From Kocuria sp. TGY1127_2 (GTDB taxonomy: Bacteria > Actinomycetota > Actinomycetes > Actinomycetales > Micrococcaceae), in NCBI RefSeq assembly GCF_013394385.1, contig NZ_AP022834.1, positions 2,232,001 to 2,296,000 on the forward strand: a stretch of DNA of 64,000 bases, written 5' to 3'. Below the pieces are notes generated by a model that saw only the letters and a list, made by a program, of their open reading frames with translations, was not told the origin of the DNA and ran no database searches. Shown here piece after piece: positions 9,711-17,673 of this stretch. The position numbers and the translations under genes are program-made. How positions within the stretch are numbered: position 1 is the first letter of the stretch; every line of letters begins with the position of its first letter.

Positions 9711-10696
9711 TTTCCTTACGCCAGGTCACCAAAACGTTCGGCACGTTTCGCGCTCTGGACCGGGTCAGTCTGGAGGTCCCTGCCGGTACGATTCAGGGTC
9801 TGCTTGGACCGAACGGCGCTGGTAAAACGACGATCGTGCGAATACTGACCACTTTGTTGGTTCCGAGTTCCGGAGATGCATACATCGATGGCAAGGACGT
9901 GAATCGACAGGCGCAAGCGGTACGAGCTCGATTGGGTGTTTCAGGGCAGTACGCAGCTATTGATGAAAAGCTCACTGGCTTCGAGAATCTGCAGTTGGTG
10001 GGAGAGCTTTATGGAATGGCGCGACGACAGGCACGTTCGAGGGCCAAAGAACTTCTGGAGCAATTCCGGCTCGATGACGTTCCCACCGGCCAACTGGCGG
10101 GGTCCTACTCAGGCGGAATGAAGCGCAGGTTGGACCTGGCCGGGGCCATCGTTGCTCGACCGAGGGTGGTCATCCTGGACGAACCCACTACGGGCCTGGA
10201 CCCTCGTGGACGTCGCGATACATGGCAGGCTATCTCCGCTCTGGCATTGAGCGGAGCAACTGTGCTGTTGACGACCCAATACCTTGAAGAGGCTGACGTG
10301 TTGGCCGATTCCATCGCGGTCATCGACAGCGGTCGGATTGTGGACCAAGGTACCTCTGAAACGCTGAAAGCCAAGGCCGGAGGTCCGAGGATCGACGTCC
10401 GGTTCTCCCCTCAGCAAGCTTTTGGTCCGGTCCGGCAAGCCTTCGCCGAGTGCGGCTTGGAGGGTTCATTTGATGAGAAGGCACTCAGCGCCACGGCGCC
10501 AGCGCCTCTGGGCACTGAGAGCCTCCGTTCCGTACTCCGTATGCTGGGCAATCGCTGGGTGGACGTCACCGAAGCGGGACTGCGTCAACCCACACTCGAC
10601 GAAGTATTTCTGCAAATAACGGGCAAGCCCACCGACGCGCAGTCTCCCGCTGACACCCTCGGCGAAGACCCTATTCGAAATGAGGTCCTTTCATGA
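9707..10696 (+). CDS. ABC-2 type transporter ATP-binding subunit (DrrA-like)
   Basis: Cytoplasmic ATPase of a daunorubicin-resistance-type exporter, 329 residues. Visible motifs are Walker A (GPNGAGKTT, about residues 35-43), the signature YSGGMKRR, Walker B with VVILDEPTTGLDPRG, and a TTQYLEEA switch region. The C-terminal ~90 residues after the nucleotide-binding domain match the DrrA-type tail. Starts and stops overlap both neighbours by 4 bases, so the subunits are likely made together with MbtH and the permease. The context suggests export of the peptide made by the upstream synthetase. Importers of siderophores have a different architecture (binding protein plus FecCD permeases), and none is seen here. 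Confidence 0.95.
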   Translation: MISLRQVTKTFGTFRALDRVSLEVPAGTIQGLLGPNGAGKTTIVRILTTLLVPSSGDAYIDGKDVNRQAQAVRARLGVSGQYAAIDEKLTGFENLQLVGELYGMARRQARSRAKELLEQFRLDDVPTGQLAGSYSGGMKRRLDLAGAIVARPRVVILDEPTTGLDPRGRRDTWQAISALALSGATVLLTTQYLEEADVLADSIAVIDSGRIVDQGTSETLKAKAGGPRIDVRFSPQQAFGPVRQAFAECGLEGSFDEKALSATAPAPLGTESLRSVLRMLGNRWVDVTEAGLRQPTLDEVFLQITGKPTDAQSPADTLGEDPIRNEVLS

Positions 10697-11490
10697 GTGC
10701 TCTCGCAGCGATCCGCGACGGCAAAACGATCGCTCGCAGGAACCTCACGACTCTGAGGAGAACTCCAGGCGCCCTGGTTACCGGCTTCGCGCAGCCGATC
10801 ATCTTCGTACTGATCCTGGCTTTCGTCTTCGGTGGGGCCCTCGGCGGGAAGGACTACCGGGAGTTCCTGATCGGCGGGATACTCGCTCAAACCTTGACGT
10901 TCAACTCCTCGTTCACGGCCGTGTATCTTGCCAAAGATTTGCACCAGGGCATGGTCGATCGCTTCAGGGTCCTGCCGATGTCGAGAATCGGTGTCATCCT
11001 GGGTCGAGTCTGGGCAGATTTGATGACCAGCATGGTGTCGATCATGATCATTCTGATATGCGGAACGGCTATCGGCTGGCGTATCAACGGCGATCCCCTG
11101 CACATTGCCCTGACCCTGTTTTTGCTGGTTCTGTACACATTCGCTATTTCATGGGTGGGAGCCGTTATTGCGATGACGGCCCGGAGTGTCGAAGTCGCCC
11201 AGAGCCTGGGTCTGCTGTGGCTCTTCCCCGTCTGTTTCATATCCGGAGCATTCGTGTCGGCTGATATGCTGCCTGCCTCCTTGCAAGGCTTCGCACAGTG
11301 GAATCCCGTGACCGCGGTCGCCACGGCGGCCCGTCATGGGTTCGGAAATGTGCCTCCGGAGAACTTCCAAGTTGCCACCGGCTGGCCCGCCCAGAATTCC
11401 ATGTTGTATGCGTTTGTGTGTTGTGCCGTAATCATCGCGGTCTTCGCGCCTATTGCCTCGGCACAATATCGCAGCATCAGCCGTCGATGA
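10693..11490 (+). CDS. ABC-2 type transporter permease (DrrB-like)
   Basis: Membrane subunit of the exporter, 265 residues with about six hydrophobic segments: starting near residue 30 (ITGF/IIFVLILAFVFGG), the SMVSIMIILICG region, LTLFLLVLYTFAISW, LGLLWLFPVCFISGAF, and a last helix near the C-terminus. The RVLPMSR loop and the FISGAFVS segment are typical of ABC2_membrane proteins of the DrrB kind. ATG overlaps the ATPase stop, and its own stop overlaps the next ATG. Together with the ATPase it should form a dimer-of-dimers exporter for the NRPS product. The transported compound is inferred only from position. Confidence 0.94.
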   Translation: MSALAAIRDGKTIARRNLTTLRRTPGALVTGFAQPIIFVLILAFVFGGALGGKDYREFLIGGILAQTLTFNSSFTAVYLAKDLHQGMVDRFRVLPMSRIGVILGRVWADLMTSMVSIMIILICGTAIGWRINGDPLHIALTLFLLVLYTFAISWVGAVIAMTARSVEVAQSLGLLWLFPVCFISGAFVSADMLPASLQGFAQWNPVTAVATAARHGFGNVPPENFQVATGWPAQNSMLYAFVCCAVIIAVFAPIASAQYRSISRR

Positions 11491-12335
11491 TCACAATCCT
11501 GCGGTTCGACTGCGAAAAATTGGCTCGGGGTTCTTATCCCTGGGGCGGCCTGTCCCCCGACGAGCTGGAGGAGGCTGCCTCTGCGGAGGATCGGGAATAT
11601 GCGGGCCGGCGTCGTGATCCATTGGACCGCTTCCGAACGCTCAGTTCACGGGCATCGCTGCGCCTGCTCGCCGCTCACCTGCGCGGCCAATCCTCACGGG
11701 AGGCACCGATCCTGCCCATTGATCGTTCATGCCACCGTTGCGGGGGCCCCCACGGACAACCATCCGTTGCGGGTCTCAGCTTGAGCACATCCAGCTCAGC
11801 ATCCTCCGTGTTGGTTGGGGCCGACGCTTCGGAAGCCCCTCTGGGCGTGGACGTCGAAGCGGTTCCCCATGACTTGTTTGCCGGCTTCGACGATCACGTG
11901 CTGCACCCTACTGAGAGCATGGCCTGCGTGCGAGCAGGTCGGTCGACTGCAGATTCGCAGTCCGCACGCCTACGTAGCCGTTTGGCGGTGTGGGTTGCCA
12001 AGGAGGCGGTGCTGAAAGCCGCCGGCATCGGTCTGGAGCATCCCATGAACAGAGTTCTCCTTGAACCTTCGGACAGGACGACGCTCTGGAGGGACAACCA
12101 GCTCACAGGCGAACTGATGTGGCAGCTCGTCACCGAGGCTCAGAGCCCGAATGTTCGAGGGCTTTTCGTGTGCCTTCTACCGTCGGCGGGCGGTCCGGTG
12201 AGCGCCGTGGCGACCAATGCGCCCGCGGATGTCCACGACATCGCCCAGAACTTGTTCCAAGGTCGACGGGCCTCTGTGGCCCCGGAACTACGGTCTACAC
12301 CAAATGCTTCGTCGAGGTCTCCGGGGCGTACTTGA
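11487..12335 (+). CDS. 4'-phosphopantetheinyl transferase (Sfp type)
   Basis: Converts apo carrier domains of the synthetase to the active form by moving phosphopantetheine from CoA to the carrier serine. Key Sfp-family motifs are present: GVDVEAV (Mg-binding acid residues) and WVAKEAVLKAAGIGL, the conserved W/F-x-x-KEA-x-x-K helix. 282 residues from the ATG that overlaps the permease stop (ATGA at 11487-11490). An upstream in-frame extension exists but lies inside the permease gene, and the 4-base coupling favours the short start. The last 41 bases overlap the end of the convergent MFS gene. Three carrier serines in the synthetase are its likely targets. Confidence 0.93.
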   Translation: MITILRFDCEKLARGSYPWGGLSPDELEEAASAEDREYAGRRRDPLDRFRTLSSRASLRLLAAHLRGQSSREAPILPIDRSCHRCGGPHGQPSVAGLSLSTSSSASSVLVGADASEAPLGVDVEAVPHDLFAGFDDHVLHPTESMACVRAGRSTADSQSARLRSRLAVWVAKEAVLKAAGIGLEHPMNRVLLEPSDRTTLWRDNQLTGELMWQLVTEAQSPNVRGLFVCLLPSAGGPVSAVATNAPADVHDIAQNLFQGRRASVAPELRSTPNASSRSPGRT

Positions 12336-13611
12336 TGGTGAAGAGCAGACCGATCAAGAGCACGAGGGCCAGGGCAAACATCGACCACGAGATGCCCCAA
12401 GCCGTCAACATGATGGGCAGAATGAAAGTTCCCGCCGCGGAAGCGATTCGGCTCAGAGCATTGAGCAGTCCTACACCGGTCGCGCGCAACCTGGTGGGGA
12501 ACAACTCGGCCGGATACACCTGCGTCAGGTTCGACGCCGCAGACATCACGAAGGTGTAGACGACGAACGGGATCATGAGCACGGCGACGGAGCCGTCGGC
12601 CAGCAGACCCAGAAGCACGAGCGAAACCGTGAGGATCAGGAATGAGATGATCGTTGCACCTCGCCGCGAGAATTTCTGGACGAACCACAACCCGGCGATC
12701 CCGCCCAAGAGGAGGAAAATGTTCAAGACCACTTCCTGCACGTGCCCGTCGGATACCTCGAGGTTCTCGAAGATCGTCGGCATGAACGTGTAAATGGCGA
12801 AGTAAGGAAGGACGAGCGCGCTGTAGAACACAATGCCGAACCAGGTGTACTTCGCTTGACCCGGGGCAAAGAGTTCGCGAAAACCATGGCTCTCCTCGGG
12901 ACTGGCGTTTGCGGCCAAATCCGTCGCCGAGATATCTGCCTTGAGATATTTGCCGACGATCTTTTGCGCCTCCTCGATACGACCCTTGCTGATGAGCCAC
13001 CCTGGAGATTCGGGCGCACCGATTCGGACCACCAGGACGACGAGGGCGGGGATGGCACCGCTGGCAAGCAGTACTCGCCATGATTCTTCCCCCGTGAGGA
13101 AGAGACTTCCCAAGACGTTGGCGGCGACGTATCCGACGGTCCACATGACGGTCAGGGAAGACAACATCATGCCGCGAGACTTCCTCGGAGAAAATTCCGA
13201 GAGCAGCGTTGGTCCGACGGCGTAGTCCGCGCCGAGCCCGAAGCCAATGATGAGGCGCAGAATGAAAAGGCTGAGAAACCCGTCGGCCCAGAACTGCAGG
13301 ACCGAGGCTACCGTTATGATCACGAAATTGAGGACGAAGACGCGCTGACGCCCGATGAGATCGCCGACGCGGCCGAGGACCAGACTGCCGAAGAACAAAC
13401 CGATGAGCGCGGAGCTGGCCAGCAGTCCGGATTCGAGACCGCTGAGGGACCAGCCCGCTGTCAGGGCGGGCAAGAGGGCCCCGATCATCCCCAGGATGTA
13501 CCCATCCGTGAAATTGGCACCGAAGGTCATGACGGTTACTCGGAGATGAAATCTGTTGAAGGGGATCTCGTCTATGGCCTGCGTCGTGGGTGCGTCCGAT
13601 ATCTTTACCAT
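12295..13611 (-). CDS. MFS transporter (sugar porter / SV2-like metabolite:H+ symporter)
   Basis: A 438-residue, twelve-helix major facilitator protein. Visible family marks: GRVGDLIGR between helices 2 and 3, a polar RLIIGFGLGADYAVGP segment in helix 4, SPRKSRG after it, and the PAELFPTRLRATG motif in the second half, as in sugar-porter/NiaP-like carriers. The substrate cannot be read. It follows iclR on the same strand with a 67-base gap containing a 6-bp stem (CCCGCT/AGCGGG, 13637-13655). With iclR it faces the ammonia-lyase-like gene, so it may bring in that enzyme's substrate. Its 3' end overlaps the phosphopantetheinyl transferase gene by 41 bases on the opposite strand. Confidence 0.92.
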   Translation of the reverse strand: MVKISDAPTTQAIDEIPFNRFHLRVTVMTFGANFTDGYILGMIGALLPALTAGWSLSGLESGLLASSALIGLFFGSLVLGRVGDLIGRQRVFVLNFVIITVASVLQFWADGFLSLFILRLIIGFGLGADYAVGPTLLSEFSPRKSRGMMLSSLTVMWTVGYVAANVLGSLFLTGEESWRVLLASGAIPALVVLVVRIGAPESPGWLISKGRIEEAQKIVGKYLKADISATDLAANASPEESHGFRELFAPGQAKYTWFGIVFYSALVLPYFAIYTFMPTIFENLEVSDGHVQEVVLNIFLLLGGIAGLWFVQKFSRRGATIISFLILTVSLVLLGLLADGSVAVLMIPFVVYTFVMSAASNLTQVYPAELFPTRLRATGVGLLNALSRIASAAGTFILPIMLTAWGISWSMFALALVLLIGLLFTIKYAPETSTKHLV

Positions 13612-13678
13612 TCGAATTCCTGATCGCTCGTCCGGGCCCGCTACAATTCAGCGGGAAGCTATGTGATGCTGGCCAGTT

Positions 13679-14335
13679 CTATTGCGACGAGGTTCGCAAT
13701 TTCCTGGAAACTTCGGAGGCCGCATGCTGCAGAAGTGCCCCGCAGCTTCTGGTCTTCTGTTTGGTCGATCTGTAGGTGGGGACCAGGATGCTCATGGCCG
13801 CAATGGGTCTGTCTCCTCCGTAGACGGGTGACGAGATGGCCGTGACGTCTTCCTCGACGATGTTCTCCGAAACCAAGTAACCCTCCTCCGGGGTTTTTCC
13901 CTGGAGGACGCTTCCGGCGGCGGATCCTTGCACGGGGATCGTGTGGCCGACCCAGCTGACATGCCGCACCGAATGGTTTCCCTCGACGATGCTGATGTAC
14001 AGGACCGTGTCACCGTGTGCCTCGACGCTCAGGTAGACGGATTCGCCCGTCTCGGCCGCCAAATCCTGCATAGGCTGTCTGGAGAGCTCTGCCAGGGAAT
14101 CGTCGCTGAAGGCTTGGGCACCGACTTGGATGAGACGAACCCCTGGTCGATAAATCCCGGCATCATCCCGCGTGAGCCATTTGCTCGCCTCAACGGTCCG
14201 AAGCAGCCGCAGGGTGGTGCTCACCGGCAGTTCCGCTTCGCGCGCAGCCTCGGCCAGCGTCATCGCGCCCTTGTCGCAGACGATCCCCAGCAGATCGAGG
14301 GCTCTCTCAACGGTTCGGGTCGAAGTCTCGGCCAT
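13679..14335 (-). CDS. IclR-family transcriptional regulator
   Basis: 218 residues. An N-terminal winged helix-turn-helix (residues about 5-65, with TVERALDLLGIV and LPVSTTLRLLRTVE) is followed by an IclR effector domain (VYLSVEAHGDTVLYISIVEG; SWVGHTIPVQGSAAGSVLQG; ISSPVYGGD). It is a little shorter than the usual ~250 residues. It is divergent from the lyase-like gene with 101 bases between start codons, and co-oriented with the MFS gene behind it. IclR proteins commonly control the adjacent catabolic gene and transporter in response to the pathway substrate. The role here is inferred from that layout. Confidence 0.95.
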   Translation of the reverse strand: MAETSTRTVERALDLLGIVCDKGAMTLAEAAREAELPVSTTLRLLRTVEASKWLTRDDAGIYRPGVRLIQVGAQAFSDDSLAELSRQPMQDLAAETGESVYLSVEAHGDTVLYISIVEGNHSVRHVSWVGHTIPVQGSAAGSVLQGKTPEEGYLVSENIVEEDVTAISSPVYGGDRPIAAMSILVPTYRSTKQKTRSCGALLQHAASEVSRKLRTSSQ

Positions 14336-14436
14336 GGGATCCTCTCGGTCTCTTGGGTGATCCGGGTAACAATTTTATCCAGTGAAACATTAAAACCGTC
14401 TAGTGAAAACCTTAAATTTGAGGCAGACTGTGCTGC
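14336..14436. promoter_or_regulatory. Divergent promoter region with paired AGTGAAA repeats
   Basis: This AT-rich stretch separates iclR from the lyase-like gene. AGTGAAA occurs at 14381-14387 and again at 14402-14408. The similarity continues into a following TTAAA, giving about 15 bases of degenerate direct repeat spaced 21 bases apart, two helical turns. That spacing suits two regulator dimers on one DNA face. It may be the IclR operator; no assigned IclR consensus was matched. Confidence 0.4.
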
Positions 14437-15954
14437 ATGCGCGAAAATGAGCAGTCCGATCTCCAGCAATTTCGAGGCGAAGACCATCAGGAATCCGACC
14501 ATTTCGGTCATACGGATCCACCCGTCCAGGTGGACGGAACCGGACTGAGAATTGCCGATTTCGACAGGATTGCCAATGGTGCCGGGGTTCGTCTCGCACC
14601 GGATTCCCTTGACCGGCTCCGTCGGCAGCACCGACAAGCCCGTGAGATCAGTGAGCGGCAACCCGTATACGGCCAGTCCACGGGTGTGGGTGCAAATCGG
14701 TTCGTCGAGATAGACGAGCATGACGGCGAGCACGGCCTGCGACTGCTCCGGAGTCACGCCGCCGACGCCGGTTCCGACGTTCCCGCGGAAACGGTCCGAG
14801 TTATGTTGGCGATTCGCTTGTCTCAGCTCGCGGCGTCCGGAAGCGGGATCAGTCCGGACGTTGCCCAAGGCCTGGAACAAATGCTCCGGGACGATGCTTT
14901 GCCCATTATCAGGACCATAGGAGGCATCGGGACAGCCGACTTGGCGGCATTGGCCTCCACTGCACTGGCTTTGAATGGGGAACGCTCAACCACAAGGCCA
15001 TTGTCCGTAACCGTGTCCTTCGGTCGAGACAGCGCTTTGCCGTTCATGAGCAGCAGCGCGCTGACATTGGCTCGGACGGCACGCTGCTTGGCGCGGCTGC
15101 GGGAGCTCGAGCGTTCCTCGCGCGTTGTCGCTGCTCTTTCGGCCACGGCTGTCCGGGCCAACCGGCAAGCTTTCTCGCGCCAAGCAGGCCGCGCCGCCGT
15201 GCTTCCCGCGGTGGCCCGGGTCGCGGAAGAAATGCGTGGTCTCCTCGAGGAAGAATCGGAGCCGGCCCGAATCCAGGATCCATTCGGCCTGCGCGCCTAC
15301 ATACAGTCGCAGGGTGCCGTGGTGGAAGCCATGGACCGACTGCTGAACCTCGTCGAAGTCTTGACCTCGACGGCCCAGGAGAATCCGCTCTTCGATTTCG
15401 AATCACTAAGCGCAGTGCACCACGGTGGATTCCACCAGGTTTCATTGGGCCTCGCCACCGACGGGTTGAACCTCGCCTTAGCCCAAAGCGCGCCCCTGGT
15501 CATGTCCCGCATCACCATGCTCCATGACCCGATGTACACGGGTGCGCCTTCATTCTTGGCCGACGGAACGGATGGCTCCTCCGGCCACATGATGCTCGAG
15601 TACATCGCAGCCAGTGCCATGGCGCAGTTGAGAAATACCGCCCAACCAGCATCGATAAACACCGTCGTGCTCTCGCAGGGTGCCGAGGAAGACGCCAGTT
15701 TCGCAACTCAAGCGGTCGATCAGCTCGAGCGGGCCGCGGACAGCTACCAGATGATGCTCTCCATCGAACTGCTGTCCGCGCACAGAGCCCTCGATGTGCT
15801 CGACAGAACGACATCTTCCCCGCTCAACCGCGCGATACTGCACATGCGGGAGGTGATCCCCGTCGTCACCGCAGACCACGACCTGCGCCCGGACATCGAC
15901 TCGGCCAGCCGAGCACTCCCGGGTCTGGCTCACGGGATTCTTCCGGAGGCCTGA
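14437..15954 (+). CDS. Aromatic amino acid ammonia-lyase family protein lacking the MIO triad
   Basis: Fold of the histidine/phenylalanine ammonia-lyase superfamily over ~480 residues. The tyrosine loop (VYGQSTGVGANR), QDPFGLR, ENPLF, the HHGGFH region (GNFHG in relatives) and the PASI...GAEEDAS segment (PAS...GQEDH in relatives) all align. At residues 163-169, where the family has G-A-S-G-D-L and Ala-Ser-Gly cyclises into the MIO electrophile, the DNA at 14929-14943 reads G-T-A-D-L. The triad is therefore absent and the loop is one residue shorter. Ordinary MIO-dependent ammonia loss looks impossible, so a different reaction, a binding role or loss of activity must be considered. The first ~30 residues are unlike the family; a GTG at 14530 is another possible start. 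Divergent from iclR and its transporter. Confidence 0.85.
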   Translation: MRENEQSDLQQFRGEDHQESDHFGHTDPPVQVDGTGLRIADFDRIANGAGVRLAPDSLDRLRRQHRQAREISERQPVYGQSTGVGANRFVEIDEHDGEHGLRLLRSHAADAGSDVPAETVRVMLAIRLSQLAASGSGISPDVAQGLEQMLRDDALPIIRTIGGIGTADLAALASTALALNGERSTTRPLSVTVSFGRDSALPFMSSSALTLARTARCLARLRELERSSRVVAALSATAVRANRQAFSRQAGRAAVLPAVARVAEEMRGLLEEESEPARIQDPFGLRAYIQSQGAVVEAMDRLLNLVEVLTSTAQENPLFDFESLSAVHHGGFHQVSLGLATDGLNLALAQSAPLVMSRITMLHDPMYTGAPSFLADGTDGSSGHMMLEYIAASAMAQLRNTAQPASINTVVLSQGAEEDASFATQAVDQLERAADSYQMMLSIELLSAHRALDVLDRTTSSPLNRAILHMREVIPVVTADHDLRPDIDSASRALPGLAHGILPEA

Positions 15955-16057
15955 AGGCCTCTTATTCCGTCCGTCGCCCTGCCTCAATTCGGCTTTCGTC
16001 ACGGCCCGCGTGCGTTGTGGATCATCCGGCAGATAGCACACCAAGGGCTGCTCGTCG

Positions 16058-17530
16058 TCAGAAGAACAGAGACAACAAATAGGCGAAGATCAACCCGAAG
16101 ACGGAAACCAGGGTTTGGACCATCATGTGGGTTTTGGTGGCCTGCCCAAGCGTCATGCCGAAGCTTTCTTTTACAAACCAGAACCCTGAGTGGTTGACCC
16201 AGTTGAGGCCGATGGTTCCAGAACCGATGGCTATGACTATGAGCGCGGTATATGGATCCGAATATCCTTCGACAAGCGGTGCCAGCACTCCGGTGGCGGC
16301 GACGATACCCGCAGTGGCTGAACCGGTACAGAAGGACAGAAGTAGGCCGATGAACCAACCCAGGAAAATCAGGTTCAGCTCTAGGGACGAGGTGATATCA
16401 ACAATGGCGTCACCGATGCCTGAGTCCTGCAAGGCCTGGTTGAACGCACCCCCGCCTGCGACGATCATGACGACGCTAGCCACAGACCCCATACTGCTGG
16501 TCAAGGATTTACGGATCTGCTTGCCGGAAATCTTCGCCTGGTAAGCGACAACCACGGATGCGAAGAGGACACCGACCAGCATGGAGACCGCAGGATTACC
16601 AAAAGCTTCCGTGATGGTGTCCAGACGAGAGTCGGGGGCAAAGAGCAAGACCACGGAGTTGACGAGCATCAAGATGACCGGAACCAAGATACACACGACC
16701 GCCAGTCCGCTAGGCATGCTTTTGACCGGCGATACCTCGACGACCGCCGTGGCCACCTCTTCCGAGGGTTGTGCTGCCACCGACCCTGTTGACTTCTTGG
16801 ACGATTCAGCGGCAAACGCTTCTTCGAGGTCCGTGCCGGTGAATTGCTTGACGAGGTGCTCTGGCGGCTCAAGTTTTATATGGGGTGCGACGAGTTTGGC
16901 GTAGACCGGCCCCGACAGTATGACGGTCGGTACCGCACATACCAGCCCGAGCAGGATGGTCGTGCCGATGTTGGCTCCGAGCCCGTCGACGGCGATGACC
17001 GGACCTGGATGGGGCGGGACCATTCCGTGCAAACAGCACAGCGCGGCGATGGCCGGCATCAAGATTCTGAGGTACCACATCTTTGGGCGACCGGACTGGA
17101 CCTCAAGGCGCAAGGCCACTGAGTAGATCACCGGCATCAGGACGACCAGCCCGACTTCGAAAAACATCGGAATGCCGACCACAAAAGCGGCCAGAGTAGT
17201 GATCCATGGCGCAGCCCTCGGGGAGCTGTGGGAAAGAATGGTGTCCGCGATCTGGGCTACAGCCCCGGAGTCTGCCAACAGCCGGCCCAACATCGCTCCG
17301 AGGAAGATCACGATTCCGGTTTCGCCCAAGATGCTTCCGGCACCGTCTGTCAATGTTTTCGGGATCTCACTCAGCGGTTCACCGGCAGCCAGCGCCGTCA
17401 GGAACGCGACGACGACTAGTGCCAGGAATGGATGCAGCTTGGTGCGCCAGTTGATCAGAAAGATCAACACAACGATGGCACAGAGCAGGACCGCGACAAG
17501 GTATGCGGGTGTATCAGTGATCATGAACAC
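16058..17530 (-). CDS. GntP-family permease (gluconate:H+ symporter type)
   Basis: About 490 residues with a dozen or more hydrophobic segments. Family features: ITTLAAFVVGIPMFFEVGLVVLMPV, HGMVPPHPGPV, and a C-terminal FCTGSATAGIVAATGVLAPL block with IGLNWVNHSGFW. GntP carriers take up gluconate or related hydroxy- and polycarboxylates with protons. The central loop (about residues 225-275) is long and charged. The start may be GTG at 17530 or ATG at 17524. It lies divergent from the tricarballylate dehydrogenase-like gene, so a polycarboxylate substrate is a fair inference. The 103-base gap to the convergent lyase-like gene shows nothing else. Confidence 0.93.
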   Translation of the reverse strand: MFMITDTPAYLVAVLLCAIVVLIFLINWRTKLHPFLALVVVAFLTALAAGEPLSEIPKTLTDGAGSILGETGIVIFLGAMLGRLLADSGAVAQIADTILSHSSPRAAPWITTLAAFVVGIPMFFEVGLVVLMPVIYSVALRLEVQSGRPKMWYLRILMPAIAALCCLHGMVPPHPGPVIAVDGLGANIGTTILLGLVCAVPTVILSGPVYAKLVAPHIKLEPPEHLVKQFTGTDLEEAFAAESSKKSTGSVAAQPSEEVATAVVEVSPVKSMPSGLAVVCILVPVILMLVNSVVLLFAPDSRLDTITEAFGNPAVSMLVGVLFASVVVAYQAKISGKQIRKSLTSSMGSVASVVMIVAGGGAFNQALQDSGIGDAIVDITSSLELNLIFLGWFIGLLLSFCTGSATAGIVAATGVLAPLVEGYSDPYTALIVIAIGSGTIGLNWVNHSGFWFVKESFGMTLGQATKTHMMVQTLVSVFGLIFAYLLSLFF

Positions 17531-17673
17531 ACCGTACAGTCGAGTCCACTTGTTGGCTAGAGAATACTACCGAATCCTTACATACAATTATTAGTACTGC
17601 TGTATTCTCTTGGTTCGCTTAGTATACGCTTGTACTTCAATAGATACAGGCTCGTCATGAAGGGTGGTAGACA
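17531..17673. promoter_or_regulatory. AT-rich divergent control region with palindromes
   Basis: It separates the GntP permease and the flavoprotein and is much more AT-rich than its surroundings. A 9-bp inverted repeat AGAGAATAC (17559-17567) / GTATTCTCT (17602-17610) spans the centre. Two related short palindromes lie to the right: AGTACT (17593-17598) and GTATAC (17622-17627), each preceded by TT or CTT. FadR-type GntR proteins often bind short palindromes with GTNNAC-like cores, so these are candidate sites for the GntR regulator encoded at 19263. Confidence 0.45.

Noticed and set aside
11298-12335. A 345-residue version of the phosphopantetheinyl transferase
   Set aside because: The extra 63 codons overlap the permease gene in another frame; the ATGA overlap at 11487 explains the start better.
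12140-13144. Long minus-strand frame of 334 codons in the MFS region
   Set aside because: It is a second frame of the same strand as the MFS gene, Arg-rich and without domains.
14437-15954. Annotating the gene as histidine ammonia-lyase (hutH)
   Set aside because: The Ala-Ser-Gly triad needed for the MIO cofactor is missing and no other hut gene is nearby.
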